Notes: generated from the letters alone by a model not told the origin. A stretch of DNA of 64,000 nucleotides from Crocinitomicaceae bacterium (GCA_002707155.1 PAME01000024.1:58753-122752); one strand, 5' to 3'; shown: positions 57,189 to 63,899, counted from the stretch's first letter. Translations and numbers: made by a program.

Positions 57189-57395
57189 TTACTGATTTGA
57201 TAATAGAGTATCAACTAAAGTAGAATCACGAAGAACAGTATCAGGTTTTATTACAATATCGTTTTGCGTTTTGGGTTCCATAATTGTTTTTAGATCTTTT
57301 TGCAGCGCATCTTGAGAAGGAGCATCATCTCCGTTTGTTCCAGAGCAACCGATAAACAATACGCCAATTAAAACCAATAAAAATAAATTTTTCAT
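57189..57395 (-). CDS. Small lipoprotein at the island boundary
   Basis: A 68-residue lipoprotein: signal MKNLFLLVLIGVLFIGC with lipidated Cys at 17, followed by a disordered polar tail rich in D, T and S. Not recognised; short lipoproteins of this kind are common in the phylum. It is the last gene of core-like character before the recombinase-bearing island that begins about 50 bases to the right. It converges with the carbonic anhydrase gene, 4 bases apart. Confidence 0.6.
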   Translation of the reverse strand: MKNLFLLVLIGVLFIGCSGTNGDDAPSQDALQKDLKTIMEPKTQNDIVIKPDTVLRDSTLVDTLLSNQ

Positions 57396-57446
57396 GAGCT
57401 ATTCTACTGTAATGGTGAAATCTTATGGGTTCTGAATTGTAACCCC

Positions 57447-58883
57447 TTAAAACTTTCCCACTTCGAATCCTTTTCTTTTAATGTATAACGAGAGATTACT
57501 CTTATTCCAAATCTTATTAGTAACAGTCCGAAATCCTCGATTATTGAGTTCTTTAATCACCTCATTCAAAGATAATAATTTATTCAATCTTAAGTCAATT
57601 ATTAGGTCTTGAAGTTCTCTTTCCTTATCAATTGAAATCTTCCTCTTATATCCATTATCTAACTTCAAAGTATAAGATGATGTTTTTGAACCATCCACAA
57701 CCTCATAATCCCTCTTCCCATTAGTAGTTTTTCCTTTCTTTAGAATATCATCCTGAACAATTGGATAAACGAATTCAAAGTGGAACTCATGAGATTGAAT
57801 CTCAGGTTTGTATTCAACATCAATTCTATTTAGATACTCTTTAAGGAACTTCTGTTTTTCCTCTAATGAATAATCTTGAACTCCTTCAATTTCCATGTAC
57901 ATCTGGTCTAACCAATCAACCCAATCATTAGAATTTTGAAATAACCATAATTCCTTTTCTAACCGTTTAATCTCCTTACTTACTTCTCCCACCATGTCAG
58001 AAATCTTTCGAATCATTTTCTTCCCTTTTACCTTATCCATCTTATTGGTGAGTACATCAACCTCTAAGTTTATGATACTCTCTTCATAACCCTCTTTGAT
58101 TCGTTTCTTATCATTGATGTAACGAATACGTTTATCAGATTCTCGTTTAAGGTCCTGAACCTTTTCGAACTTTGGACCAAGATTTTTCAATTTGTATTCT
58201 TCTCGAACTCTTTTGGATTCTCTGATGATTGACGAGATATGTTCTAAAATCATCTCATCCGTTTCCTCAATTCTCAAACTCTTCTTTAAAGTACAGTTAT
58301 GATGTTTTAAACTCCACTTACTTGGGTTTTTCCATTTGTATTCTACACTTCGACAACTGTATAATGGATTTGTACCCTTTGATACTGTAGATAATTTCAC
58401 ACCACAACTTTTACAGAAGATTAATCCATTAAGAAGTGATTGATGGGTATGTCCAGTATTTCTGTATCGGTAATTTTCGTTCAGTTTTAATTGAACATCA
58501 TCCCAAAGTTTTGTAGGAACTACTTGAGGGGTATCTATTAGAATGGTTTCAACTATCTTCTCTTTCCCATTTACCATTTCTTTCCATTCCCACTTCTGAA
58601 TACCTTTATACAGAGTACTACCTAACATTTTTTGAATGGTTCCAAGGTTCCAACCATCCTTACTTCTTTTTGGTTTGAATAGTGTTTTCGTATCGAGATA
58701 CATTTTGATTTGAACCGTTGAATTTCCATCACGATACATTTCAAATATCTTTCTCACTACTTCAACCTCTCCTTTATTGGGAACTAACTTTTTCCCTTTT
58801 ACATCGTAACCAAAAGGAACTGTACCACCAATGAAAGTATTTCCACTTTTTAAAGAGTTACGTTTACCCATAACACTCCTCAT
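57447..58883 (-). CDS. Large serine recombinase lacking the catalytic domain
   Basis: 478 residues covering only the C-terminal part of a large serine recombinase: a recombinase DNA-binding domain (about residues 15-125; GTVPFGYDVKGKKLVPNKGE), a zinc ribbon (about 145-200; FCKSCG then CRS and HHNC), a long coiled coil (about 210-330) and a C-terminal helical module. The resolvase domain with the nucleophile Ser is absent. The open frame extends only 12-18 codons above the ATG (ending at TAA) and those residues (FCNNKLRRM) resemble the end of the linker helix, so the front of the gene was lost. Probably unable to recombine by itself; could still bind DNA. Confidence 0.82.
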   Translation of the reverse strand: MRSVMGKRNSLKSGNTFIGGTVPFGYDVKGKKLVPNKGEVEVVRKIFEMYRDGNSTVQIKMYLDTKTLFKPKRSKDGWNLGTIQKMLGSTLYKGIQKWEWKEMVNGKEKIVETILIDTPQVVPTKLWDDVQLKLNENYRYRNTGHTHQSLLNGLIFCKSCGVKLSTVSKGTNPLYSCRSVEYKWKNPSKWSLKHHNCTLKKSLRIEETDEMILEHISSIIRESKRVREEYKLKNLGPKFEKVQDLKRESDKRIRYINDKKRIKEGYEESIINLEVDVLTNKMDKVKGKKMIRKISDMVGEVSKEIKRLEKELWLFQNSNDWVDWLDQMYMEIEGVQDYSLEEKQKFLKEYLNRIDVEYKPEIQSHEFHFEFVYPIVQDDILKKGKTTNGKRDYEVVDGSKTSSYTLKLDNGYKRKISIDKERELQDLIIDLRLNKLLSLNEVIKELNNRGFRTVTNKIWNKSNLSLYIKRKGFEVGKF

Positions 58884-58964
58884 CCTTCTCAGTTTATTAT
58901 TACAGAATGTTTTAAAAGGGTTGGTTTAAACGAAAATCAAACTCTTAAAAACGATTATAACTCA

Positions 58965-59267
58965 ATGATAGTAAGAATTTCATTGTCTACAAGATCTAGT
59001 AAATTGACTAAGACAAGTCATTATTCAAACTATCAACAACAACTATATGATGAGATTAAAATGTTGAAAGAGGAATATGATCTGGGATATAGAAGAATTA
59101 GTTATTTAATCTATGAGAAAGGTTATAGAGGAGTAAGAAATAATCAAGTTTTAAGAAATAATGATATACACTCTATCTATAAGAAAGGTAAAATTAGAGA
59201 GAATAGAATTAATAGAGATTTTAATACAATTATTGATAATGTAATTGTGTTTGAAAATCGTTTTTAA
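58965..59267 (+). CDS. Small basic protein related to recombinase C-terminal module
   Basis: A 100-residue basic protein from ATG 58965. Residues about 25-90 (YDEIKMLKEEYDLGYRRISY, then IYEKGYRGVRNNQVL) follow the same pattern as the last 60 residues of the truncated recombinase and the gene at 61236: helix, G-Y-x-x-I, GF/GY-x-x-V, then a basic helix. This looks like a helix-turn-helix DNA-binding unit. Function unknown. It is the first gene of the AT-rich module and reads away from the recombinase. Confidence 0.55.
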   Translation: MIVRISLSTRSSKLTKTSHYSNYQQQLYDEIKMLKEEYDLGYRRISYLIYEKGYRGVRNNQVLRNNDIHSIYKKGKIRENRINRDFNTIIDNVIVFENRF

Positions 59268-59543
59268 TGTGGTTTTTAGTGTGTTTTAAACACTTTAAAT
59301 AACAATCAATATATCTTGTTGAATTAGGTGTATGAATGTCTTAAATACACTATTTCACACAGTTACATATAAAATTTTTGTAAATTAATTTATCTCATTA
59401 TCAGTGAGTTATATAATAATGTATGTTTTTTTATGATAATAAATGTGTTTTGAGATTTTACTTGATATTTATAATAAACAATAACAACTAACTAAATCTA
59501 ATTACATCATCAATAATTAAAAATGTAATTGAGTTTAAAAATT
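59268..59543. other. Very AT-rich intergenic region
   Basis: 276 bases without a gene. Contains the 13-base palindrome GTGTTTTAAACAC (59281-59293) and long A/T runs; 59461-59520 has 10 G or C of 60. Could hold a promoter or origin for the AT-rich module; no exact TAnnTTTG box was noted close to the next start. Confidence 0.4.
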
Positions 59544-59840
59544 ATGAAATCAAGATTAGAAATTAAAAAAGAAGAAAAATTAAAATTTATCAAAAAACAA
59601 GAATTAGAAATTATGAAAGAAAAGAATTTAGAAGTTATGAAGTATGAAGAAAAATTTGAAAAATACTTAGATAGTCATTTACACGAAGAGAGATTATTAA
59701 TGATTAGTGAATTTAAATATTACTTAAAATGTAGGGATGAAATATTATATAGTGGGGAAGTATGGAGAGATTATAAATGGGAGACGGAAAATGGATGGAA
59801 TTATTTAAATAATAAGTATGGATTTTTAATTAGTAAATAA
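59544..59840 (+). CDS. Hypothetical helical protein, AT-rich module
   Basis: About 98 residues from ATG 59544 (a TTG at 59529 adds five). The first half is a charged helix rich in K and E (EIKKEEKLKFIKKQELEIMK), the second half has Trp and Tyr residues (WRDYKWETENGWNYL). Not recognised. Its TAA shares its last base with the next ATG (59840), so it is coupled to the HUH-like gene and may be its helper or regulator. Confidence 0.5.
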   Translation: MKSRLEIKKEEKLKFIKKQELEIMKEKNLEVMKYEEKFEKYLDSHLHEERLLMISEFKYYLKCRDEILYSGEVWRDYKWETENGWNYLNNKYGFLISK

Positions 59841-60211
59841 TGAAAGAGTATAGTGAATTATTTAAAAGTAATGGGAATGATATTGTTGGAAATTTGAGTT
59901 TTAATAATATGGTGTCAGTGAATGGAGGAAGATATAAAATTGAAAATCTATTTAAGTATTTAAAAAAGAATGATTTTGATGTAAGTGGATATTGGATTAG
60001 GGAAAAAACAAAAATTCAAAATATACATTATCATTTTGTTTTGAAATTAGAAAATGATAGAGATAAGAATATGTTTAAGAATATGATTTTTAAATATTGG
60101 AAATGGAATGGAAGTGTGATGGTTAAAGATTATGATGATAAAATTGGAAGTTTTGAAGAATATATGAGTAAAAGTATGTCATACAATGATTTTGACTGGA
60201 ATTTTATATAA
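59840..60211 (+). CDS. HUH-like Rep/relaxase-type protein
   Basis: A 123-residue protein with the order expected of a minimal HUH endonuclease: strand NMVSVN, helix, strand GYWIREKTK, an H-hydrophobic-H motif NIHYHFVLKL (about residues 62-71), a W-rich spacer KYWKWNGSVMV, and EEYMSKSMSY (about 106-115) supplying a Tyr near a Lys, as in single-Tyr rolling-circle initiators. Family membership is my inference from motif spacing; no full-length match can be run here. If right, it nicks DNA to start replication or transfer of the module. It is one base overlapped with the gene before it. Confidence 0.5.
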   Translation: MKEYSELFKSNGNDIVGNLSFNNMVSVNGGRYKIENLFKYLKKNDFDVSGYWIREKTKIQNIHYHFVLKLENDRDKNMFKNMIFKYWKWNGSVMVKDYDDKIGSFEEYMSKSMSYNDFDWNFI

Positions 60212-60379
60212 ATGTGGTTATCGTAAAGAGTGATTACATCTTTATAATGAACCTTTAAGGTTAAAATTTTTATGACATATATAGGGTGTTACAATATAAA
60301 TGTATGAATCTCTTTATTATATTTTGTAAATTATTTTAACATACTTTACTATATTTGGACATAAATAAAATTAGAAATT
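60212..60379. other. Intergenic region with palindrome and promoter
   Basis: Holds the 13-base near-palindrome AACCTTTAAGGTT (60250-60262) and the promoter of the next gene: TTTG at 60323-60326 and -7 box TATATTTG at 60350-60357, spacer 23. Confidence 0.45.
60350..60357 (+). promoter_or_regulatory. -7 box TATATTTG for the island lipoprotein
   Basis: This is an exact TAnnTTTG match with TTTG at 60323-60326, 23 bases before the ATG. It shows the gene uses the host promoter type. Confidence 0.6.
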
Positions 60380-60607
60380 ATGAAAAAAGTATTGATGGTA
60401 TTAAGTATTAGTTTATTTCTATTTAGTTGTGGTCCATCTGCTTGTGATTGTAACAAAAATGCAAGAAAATGGGGTATTGGAGGTAGTATATCTATGACAC
60501 AAGATTGTGTTGAGAAATATAGAGATGACATTCCTAAAAATTATGTAGGAACTAATAAATTTAATGAAGAACTAATACGATTAAGTGGGAAAGAGTGTAA
60601 TGATTAA
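60380..60607 (+). CDS. Small Cys-rich lipoprotein of the island
   Basis: A 75-residue lipoprotein: signal with lipobox LFLFSC, lipidated Cys at 17, and four more Cys (about 22, 24, 43, 73) that could form disulfides or bind metal. Not recognised. It has its own promoter box and a strong terminator, so it is an independently expressed cargo gene in the AT-rich module rather than part of the replication genes. Confidence 0.65.
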   Translation: MKKVLMVLSISLFLFSCGPSACDCNKNARKWGIGGSISMTQDCVEKYRDDIPKNYVGTNKFNEELIRLSGKECND

Positions 60608-60638
60608 ATAAATCAACAATTATTGAGAATTAGAGAAG

Positions 60639-60670
60639 GAAGTATCATTATGTGATACTTCTTTTTTTTT
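60639..60670 (+). terminator. Intrinsic terminator of the island lipoprotein
   Basis: Stem GAAGTATCA (60639-60647), loop of five, TGATACTTC (60653-60661), then eight or more T. It lies 32 bases after the stop. Confidence 0.88.
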
Positions 60671-60739
60671 GTGGAGATGGGTAAGATGAATATTATGTTT
60701 ATACCATAATGGAGGTTGTGGTATAAAAAATATAATATT

Positions 60740-61069
60740 ATGAATAGAGTTATTGGATATGTTCGAGTAAGTAGTGAAAATCAAGTAGAAAAGGATAATA
60801 GTATAAGGAATCAAATTAAGTTCATAAAAAAATATTGTCAGGATTATGATTATGAATTGGTTGATATTTTTAAGGATGAGGGTGTAAGTGGATTAAAGAA
60901 AAGTAGGGATGGATTAAACAAAATGATGAAACAAATTGATGAATCAAAAATTGATGTTGTATTGGTTTATAGTTTGAGTAGGTTGGGTAGAAAATTGGTT
61001 GATGTAATAAGTTGGGTAAATGAGTTAGAGAGAATGAATATTGAATTTTTAAGTATTAAGGAGAATTGA
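60740..61069 (+). CDS. Serine recombinase catalytic domain only
   Basis: 109 residues from ATG 60740 (MNRVIGYVRVSSENQ). The nucleophile Ser motif YVRVSS, the D-E-G-V-S-G loop (FKDEGVSGLKKSRDGL) and the Arg motif SLSRLGR are all present, so the catalytic core looks intact. The frame then stops at TGA (61067-61069) after FLSIKEN, just before the helix E and DNA-binding domain every recombinase of this type needs. It could be a truncated remnant or, with a partner, a split enzyme. Its AT-rich codons match the module, not the C-terminal half at 57447. Confidence 0.75.
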   Translation: MNRVIGYVRVSSENQVEKDNSIRNQIKFIKKYCQDYDYELVDIFKDEGVSGLKKSRDGLNKMMKQIDESKIDVVLVYSLSRLGRKLVDVISWVNELERMNIEFLSIKEN

Positions 61070-61240
61070 TTAATAAGGATATTTACAAGATAAAAGGAGG
61101 TAAAAATATTCTTAATATAGATGGAATAAATTTACGAAAATTTAAGAATGAAATTAGTAAAAAGAAGGAGTCTGAAACTACCTTTTATAACTACTCGACA
61201 GTGAAAAACATATTACAGGTGGGTACACTCCCTACTTGAC
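61066..61240 (+). other. Open fragment after the recombinase stop
   Basis: In the frame one base back from the recombinase stop, about 57 codons are open (LINKDIYKIKGGKNILNI onward to FYNYSTVKNIL, then TGA). It has no good start codon. It may be a decayed continuation of the recombinase or an unrelated remnant; composition rises toward 40% GC along it, so the edge of the AT-rich module runs through it. Confidence 0.3.
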
Positions 61241-61523
61241 TTTCAACGTTTTAGTTCAATCAAATTTCTTCTCAGTACATCAGTACAAACGTGAATATCC
61301 TGAAAGGGAAAGTATTAGAAACAAGGTATGGGAACTCCACAAAGAAGGTTGGGGTTACACTAAGATTCATCAATACCTTAAGAAAAATGGTTTTGAGATA
61401 GGAGATAGTAGAACAACGGTTGATTCCATGATAAAGAAGATGAAACAGAGGGAATTCATCACCAAAAGGGAGTTCTCACTCAGAAAGTACGTTGATTTCA
61501 AAATCAAATTCTTTAGGAGGTAA
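61236..61523 (+). CDS. Small DNA-binding-like protein, recombinase-module family
   Basis: 95 residues from a TTG start; the conserved-looking part begins at YKREYPERE (about residue 17). Core: VWELHKEGWGYTKIHQYL, then NGFEIGDSRTTVDSMIKKMKQREF, a classic helix-G-Y-x-K-I-helix-basic helix pattern shared with the gene at 58965 and the end of the truncated recombinase. Likely binds DNA, perhaps as an accessory or directionality factor. The TTG start is weak; a real start inside the frame is possible. Confidence 0.55.
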   Translation: MTFNVLVQSNFFSVHQYKREYPERESIRNKVWELHKEGWGYTKIHQYLKKNGFEIGDSRTTVDSMIKKMKQREFITKREFSLRKYVDFKIKFFRR

Positions 61524-62129
61524 TCTCAATTTTGATTTACTCAGTTTAAGGTGTGTTGAGGTTGGGAAAGAACTAAAAACTCTAACCACCCTCAACCCTT
61601 CTTCTTCCGATTGAATATCCCTCAGAAACTATTTTGAGAAATAGTGTGATATTCTAACGTTTATCGTTTCATTACCATACTTATAGATAACCTAAGTGTT
61701 CCAATCATAGGGTAAAACACTTACCATCCATTATCTAACAACTTCAATTGAGTGAGAACGAAGGGAGGGAAAGGAAGTGGATTAGACATCGGGTAGTAAT
61801 CTGTAGGATTGAAATAATATCCGAACATAACGGATGAGGTTTCTCCGGTAGGGTTGAAAATGGTTATGGTATAAGATAGATATGGGGGATTCAAACTGAC
61901 TGGTCTAATCGAAATCCAATAACTGAAGAATGGGTTCATTCATTAACAGATACACAAATCTGTAAGGGGTTTGGTGTATCTAATTGATAATAGGTTAATG
62001 AATAATAAATGGAATGTTGAGGATTCACACTACCGTATGAATCACTCAACGATGAGATGATTCTGATGAAATCAGAACCACTCATCATACTTGATTAAAT
62101 ACTGATAGAATATATAATATGGAGATAAT
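61524..62129. other. Structure-rich non-coding region
   Basis: 606 bases with no convincing rightward gene. Inverted repeats: imperfect 61553-61597; perfect ACTATTT/AAATAGT with TGAG loop 61628-61645; TAAGTGTT/AACACTTA at 61693-61700 and 61716-61723; AGATACAC/GTGTATCT at 61948-61955 and 61974-61981; and a long imperfect stem 62050-62088 (about 15 bp, one bulge). None has a T-run, so terminators are unlikely. A low-confidence leftward frame is inside it (61721-61939). Confidence 0.45.
61721..61939 (-). CDS. Possible small hypothetical protein
   Basis: 72 residues, ATG at 61939, rich in Pro, Phe, Tyr and Asn (for example YFNPTDYYPMSNPLPFPPF). No family recognised and no promoter box. It may be a chance frame in the structured region. 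Confidence 0.22.
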   Translation of the reverse strand: MNPFFSYWISIRPVSLNPPYLSYTITIFNPTGETSSVMFGYYFNPTDYYPMSNPLPFPPFVLTQLKLLDNGW

Positions 62130-62387
62130 ATGAATAAAAAGGACAGTGGTCAATTACATGGTGAACTGATGAGTAGTTTACTGGATTTTACTAAAGAGTT
62201 AGGTTATCATTTACCACCAGAGGAAATCTTTGATACGACTACATCATTAATCAATTTGTTTATCAGGTATGAGAAGTATCGGGAATCAATCCTTGAGAAT
62301 GGTAAAAAGGTACTTGAAAAGGGATTTGGTGAATTACCAGTAGAAGTTCAGAACAAGATAAAAGAACAGTATGAAAGAAGGAAGTAA
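62130..62387 (+). CDS. Hypothetical island protein with YRExIxEN motif
   Basis: An 85-residue helical cytosolic protein. Residues about 38-58 (INLFIRYEKYRESILENG) align with LQLFIIQFELYREQIGENN in the next gene, so the two are distant duplicates. Overlaps the next gene by 17 bases, the first of three overlapping genes ending in an HTH protein. Function unknown. Confidence 0.5.
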   Translation: MNKKDSGQLHGELMSSLLDFTKELGYHLPPEEIFDTTTSLINLFIRYEKYRESILENGKKVLEKGFGELPVEVQNKIKEQYERRK

Positions 62388-62553
62388 CATAAAATATAAG
62401 ATTGAAATGTCCAACCGAATCACCCGAACATCTGAAGAGATATTGAATTCTATCAAAACCAACAACATTGATGAGTTCAGAGAAACCCTTCAGTTGTTCA
62501 TTATACAATTTGAATTATACAGAGAACAGATAGGAGAAAACAATGGAAGATAG
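62371..62553 (+). CDS. Hypothetical island protein, relative of the preceding gene
   Basis: Up to 60 residues; an internal ATG at 62407 (MSNRITRTSEE) gives 48. Shares the F-I-x-x-Y-R-E-x-I-x-E-N stretch with the 62130 gene. Its end overlaps the HTH gene by 11 bases. Such overlapping small-gene chains are typical of mobile elements. Function unknown. Confidence 0.45.
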   Translation: MKEGSNIKYKIEMSNRITRTSEEILNSIKTNNIDEFRETLQLFIIQFELYREQIGENNGR

Positions 62554-62788
62554 ATTACTCACCAAATATGAGGTAATGGAGACCTTAAAAATTAGTAGAA
62601 AACATTTTGAGAAATTGGTAACGGAGGAGAACCTCCCTATCATTAAGATAACTAAAAACAAAAGGTACATGAGGTTATCAGACCTCAATAGGTATCTGAA
62701 CACTAAGATGATGAACAAACCTCAGGAGATTACTCAGGAGGTAGAACCTGAGAATGATTTCCAATGGAACAATATATGGGGGAAGTAG
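62543..62788 (+). CDS. Excisionase/MerR-like helix-turn-helix protein
   Basis: An 81-residue DNA-binding protein: LLTKYEVMETLKISRKHFEKLVTEENLPIIKI followed by KRYMRLSDLNRYL is the winged-helix (HTH_17) pattern of excisionases and AlpA-like regulators. It has an acidic tail. Encoded in a three-gene overlapping run. In mobile elements such proteins control excision or transcription, so it is a good candidate for the directionality factor of this island. Confidence 0.72.
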   Translation: MEDRLLTKYEVMETLKISRKHFEKLVTEENLPIIKITKNKRYMRLSDLNRYLNTKMMNKPQEITQEVEPENDFQWNNIWGK

Positions 62789-62823
62789 ATGAGGTTGAAG
62801 ATGAATACGAAGAGTATGGATGA
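62764..62823 (+). other. Acidic 19-residue micro-frame
   Basis: ATG 62764, inside the end of the HTH gene, reads 19 residues, mostly E, D, Y and V, then TGA. A second micro-frame (62816-62860) follows with overlap and ends ...MSTT. Both may be remnants of one longer gene whose end was lost; no evidence of translation. Confidence 0.2.
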
Positions 62824-62843
62824 TTTGAACGGTTTGGAAAAGA

Positions 62844-62866
62844 GGATGAGTACCACCTGAGGGGGT
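62844..62866. repeat. Left inverted repeat around the DUF6150 gene
   Basis: GGATGAGTACCACCT (62844-62858) then GAGGGGGT. It recurs in reverse complement at 63272-63297, identical over 15 bases, with an extra AAA before GAGGGGGT. Confidence 0.7.
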
Positions 62867-62869
62867 TTC

Positions 62870-63202
62870 CTAATACATTAAATGTTGTTTTGATTTATCT
62901 CTCCAACCTGATTGGTTCTTATACTTCACAAAGAATATTTTCAAATCACTTTGATTGGAGTATTCAACAAAATATATCTTCTTATCAGATTGGTTAGGGG
63001 AATCGACAAAATACCACAACCCTTTGTTCCCATCTACTTGATTTGGGTATTCTACTTTGAATACCTTCAGATCACATTGATTTTCATATTCAACTACAAA
63101 TACCCTTACATCAGATTGATTTGAATACTCAACTGAAAACACCTTTTGAGAATAGGAGGTTAGAGGTATTAGGAAAAGTATGAATAAGAGGTATTTCATC
63201 AA
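62870..63202 (-). CDS. DUF6150-like secreted repeat protein
   Basis: A 110-residue protein with signal peptide (ending TSYSQ) and about six copies of a 13-15-residue unit of the form K-V/I-F/Y-x-V-E/D-Y/S-x-N-Q-S/C-D (for example KVFSVEYSNQSDV and KIYFVEYSNQSDL). This matches the DUF6150 style, predicted as an all-beta repeat. Probably acts at the cell surface or periplasm; function unknown. A perfect -7 box TAAGTTTG lies leftward at 63224-63231. It sits alone between inverted repeats. Confidence 0.75.
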   Translation of the reverse strand: MMKYLLFILFLIPLTSYSQKVFSVEYSNQSDVRVFVVEYENQCDLKVFKVEYPNQVDGNKGLWYFVDSPNQSDKKIYFVEYSNQSDLKIFFVKYKNQSGWRDKSKQHLMY

Positions 63203-63223
63203 GTGAGTGGATTTTTATAATAC

Positions 63224-63231
63224 CAAACTTA
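63224..63231 (-). promoter_or_regulatory. -7 box TAAGTTTG for the DUF6150 gene
   Basis: This is an exact TAnnTTTG match read leftward, 22 bases before the ATG at 63202. Confidence 0.5.
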
Positions 63232-63271
63232 ACAAATCCTCATATAAACTCTTCGATTTAGAAGTAAACCC

Positions 63272-63297
63272 ACCCCCTCTTTAGGTGGTACTCATCC
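63272..63297. repeat. Right inverted repeat around the DUF6150 gene
   Basis: The reverse complement of the left repeat: AGGTGGTACTCATCC at 63283-63297 and ACCCCCTC at 63272-63279. Also contains the stop of the decayed leftward gene. Confidence 0.7.
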
Positions 63298-63722
63298 CAC
63301 TCCACCAATCAGTTTTGGTTCGAAGAGAATACTCTTTCATTTCTACTCTATCATATAAGTGGAAATTCTGAGGTACAACCCCTTTATCTTCTAACTCCTC
63401 CAGAGTGATGGTTGGATACGAATCTCTAATCTTTTTAGTCGTTTTTCCATCTTAAATTCCAATCCCCAGACTTGTTGAGGAGTGAATGACTTGGTTCGTT
63501 AAGGTTTGAAGTAGTTAGATTCATTCATCATATCACTAATTTGATAATAGTAATATCCCTCATCTCTTTTTCCCTTTAAGTAGTTGAATTTTTCTATTTG
63601 TGAGGAGGTGAGAGGTAATACCCAAAGTTTTGGAGATGTTACTTCTATATCAACCAATAGACGAGGGATTAAATACCCCCTATCAAACTCATTCCACTGT
63701 AGTATAATTGTTATGAGGGGAG
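63281..63722 (-). pseudogene. Decayed hypothetical gene of the island
   Basis: Read leftward, one frame from about 63722 gives well-behaved protein-like sequence (LQWNEFDRGYLIPRLLVDIE, ..., YYYYQISDMMNE) until an in-frame TAA at 63499-63501, continues in the same frame (FTPQQVWGLEFKMEKRLKRLE), then shifts by one base near 63424 into DSYPTITLEELEDKGVVPQN and ends at TAA 63281-63283 with WWSGMSTT. One nonsense and one frameshift are enough to kill it. No family recognised. No start codon was found; the front appears cut at about 63.72 kb where it meets the next gene. Confidence 0.65.
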
Positions 63723-63887
63723 AACAGAGTCCATAAAGTGAAGAGATACATTCGATATCTCGCCACTCTGTAAGGCTTCTATTTTCATATGAAATGGGGT
63801 ATAAGAATTGCTGTGCTCATGACTGTGATTTTGAGCAAATGAGTTTACGGTTGTAATCAGCAGAAGTATGACAGGTATTGTTCTCAT
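63711..63887 (-). CDS. Small His-rich secreted protein
   Basis: From ATG 63885-63887: 58 residues with signal MRTIPVILLLITTVNSFAQ followed by NHSHEHSNSYTPFHM, a His cluster that could bind metal, then a short tail ending MDSVLPS. An upstream start at 63941 lacks a signal sequence. It may be truncated: its stop falls at the same place where the decayed gene begins. A one-mismatch box TACTTTTC lies leftward at 63919-63926. Confidence 0.5.
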   Translation of the reverse strand: MRTIPVILLLITTVNSFAQNHSHEHSNSYTPFHMKIEALQSGEISNVSLHFMDSVLPS

Positions 63888-63899
63888 AGTTGAAATTGT

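Larger units (their letters stand above)
57400..63725. mobile_element. Putative integrated mobile element or island
   Basis: Borders are inferred from gene content and composition, not from visible attachment repeats. Inside are two serine-recombinase parts, an HUH-like nicking protein, an excisionase-like HTH, several small orphan genes, a decayed gene and non-coding repeats. GC counted by eye: 22 of 60 at 58201-58260, 10 of 60 at 59461-59520, 11 of 60 at 60001-60060, 24 of 60 at 61321-61380, against 23 of 60 in core gene 50701-50760. So an AT-rich module (about 58.93-61.16 kb) sits inside a segment of ordinary composition. No tRNA or direct repeat was found at the edges. Confidence 0.6.

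Noticed and set aside
58884..61110. Inverted repeats that would drive recombinase inversion
   Set aside because: I compared both junctions by eye and found nothing longer than about six bases, so active inversion is unsupported.
62870..63202. Regular repeats considered as a CRISPR array
   Set aside because: The repeats are imperfect, contiguous and in frame in a signal-peptide protein. There are no unique spacers.
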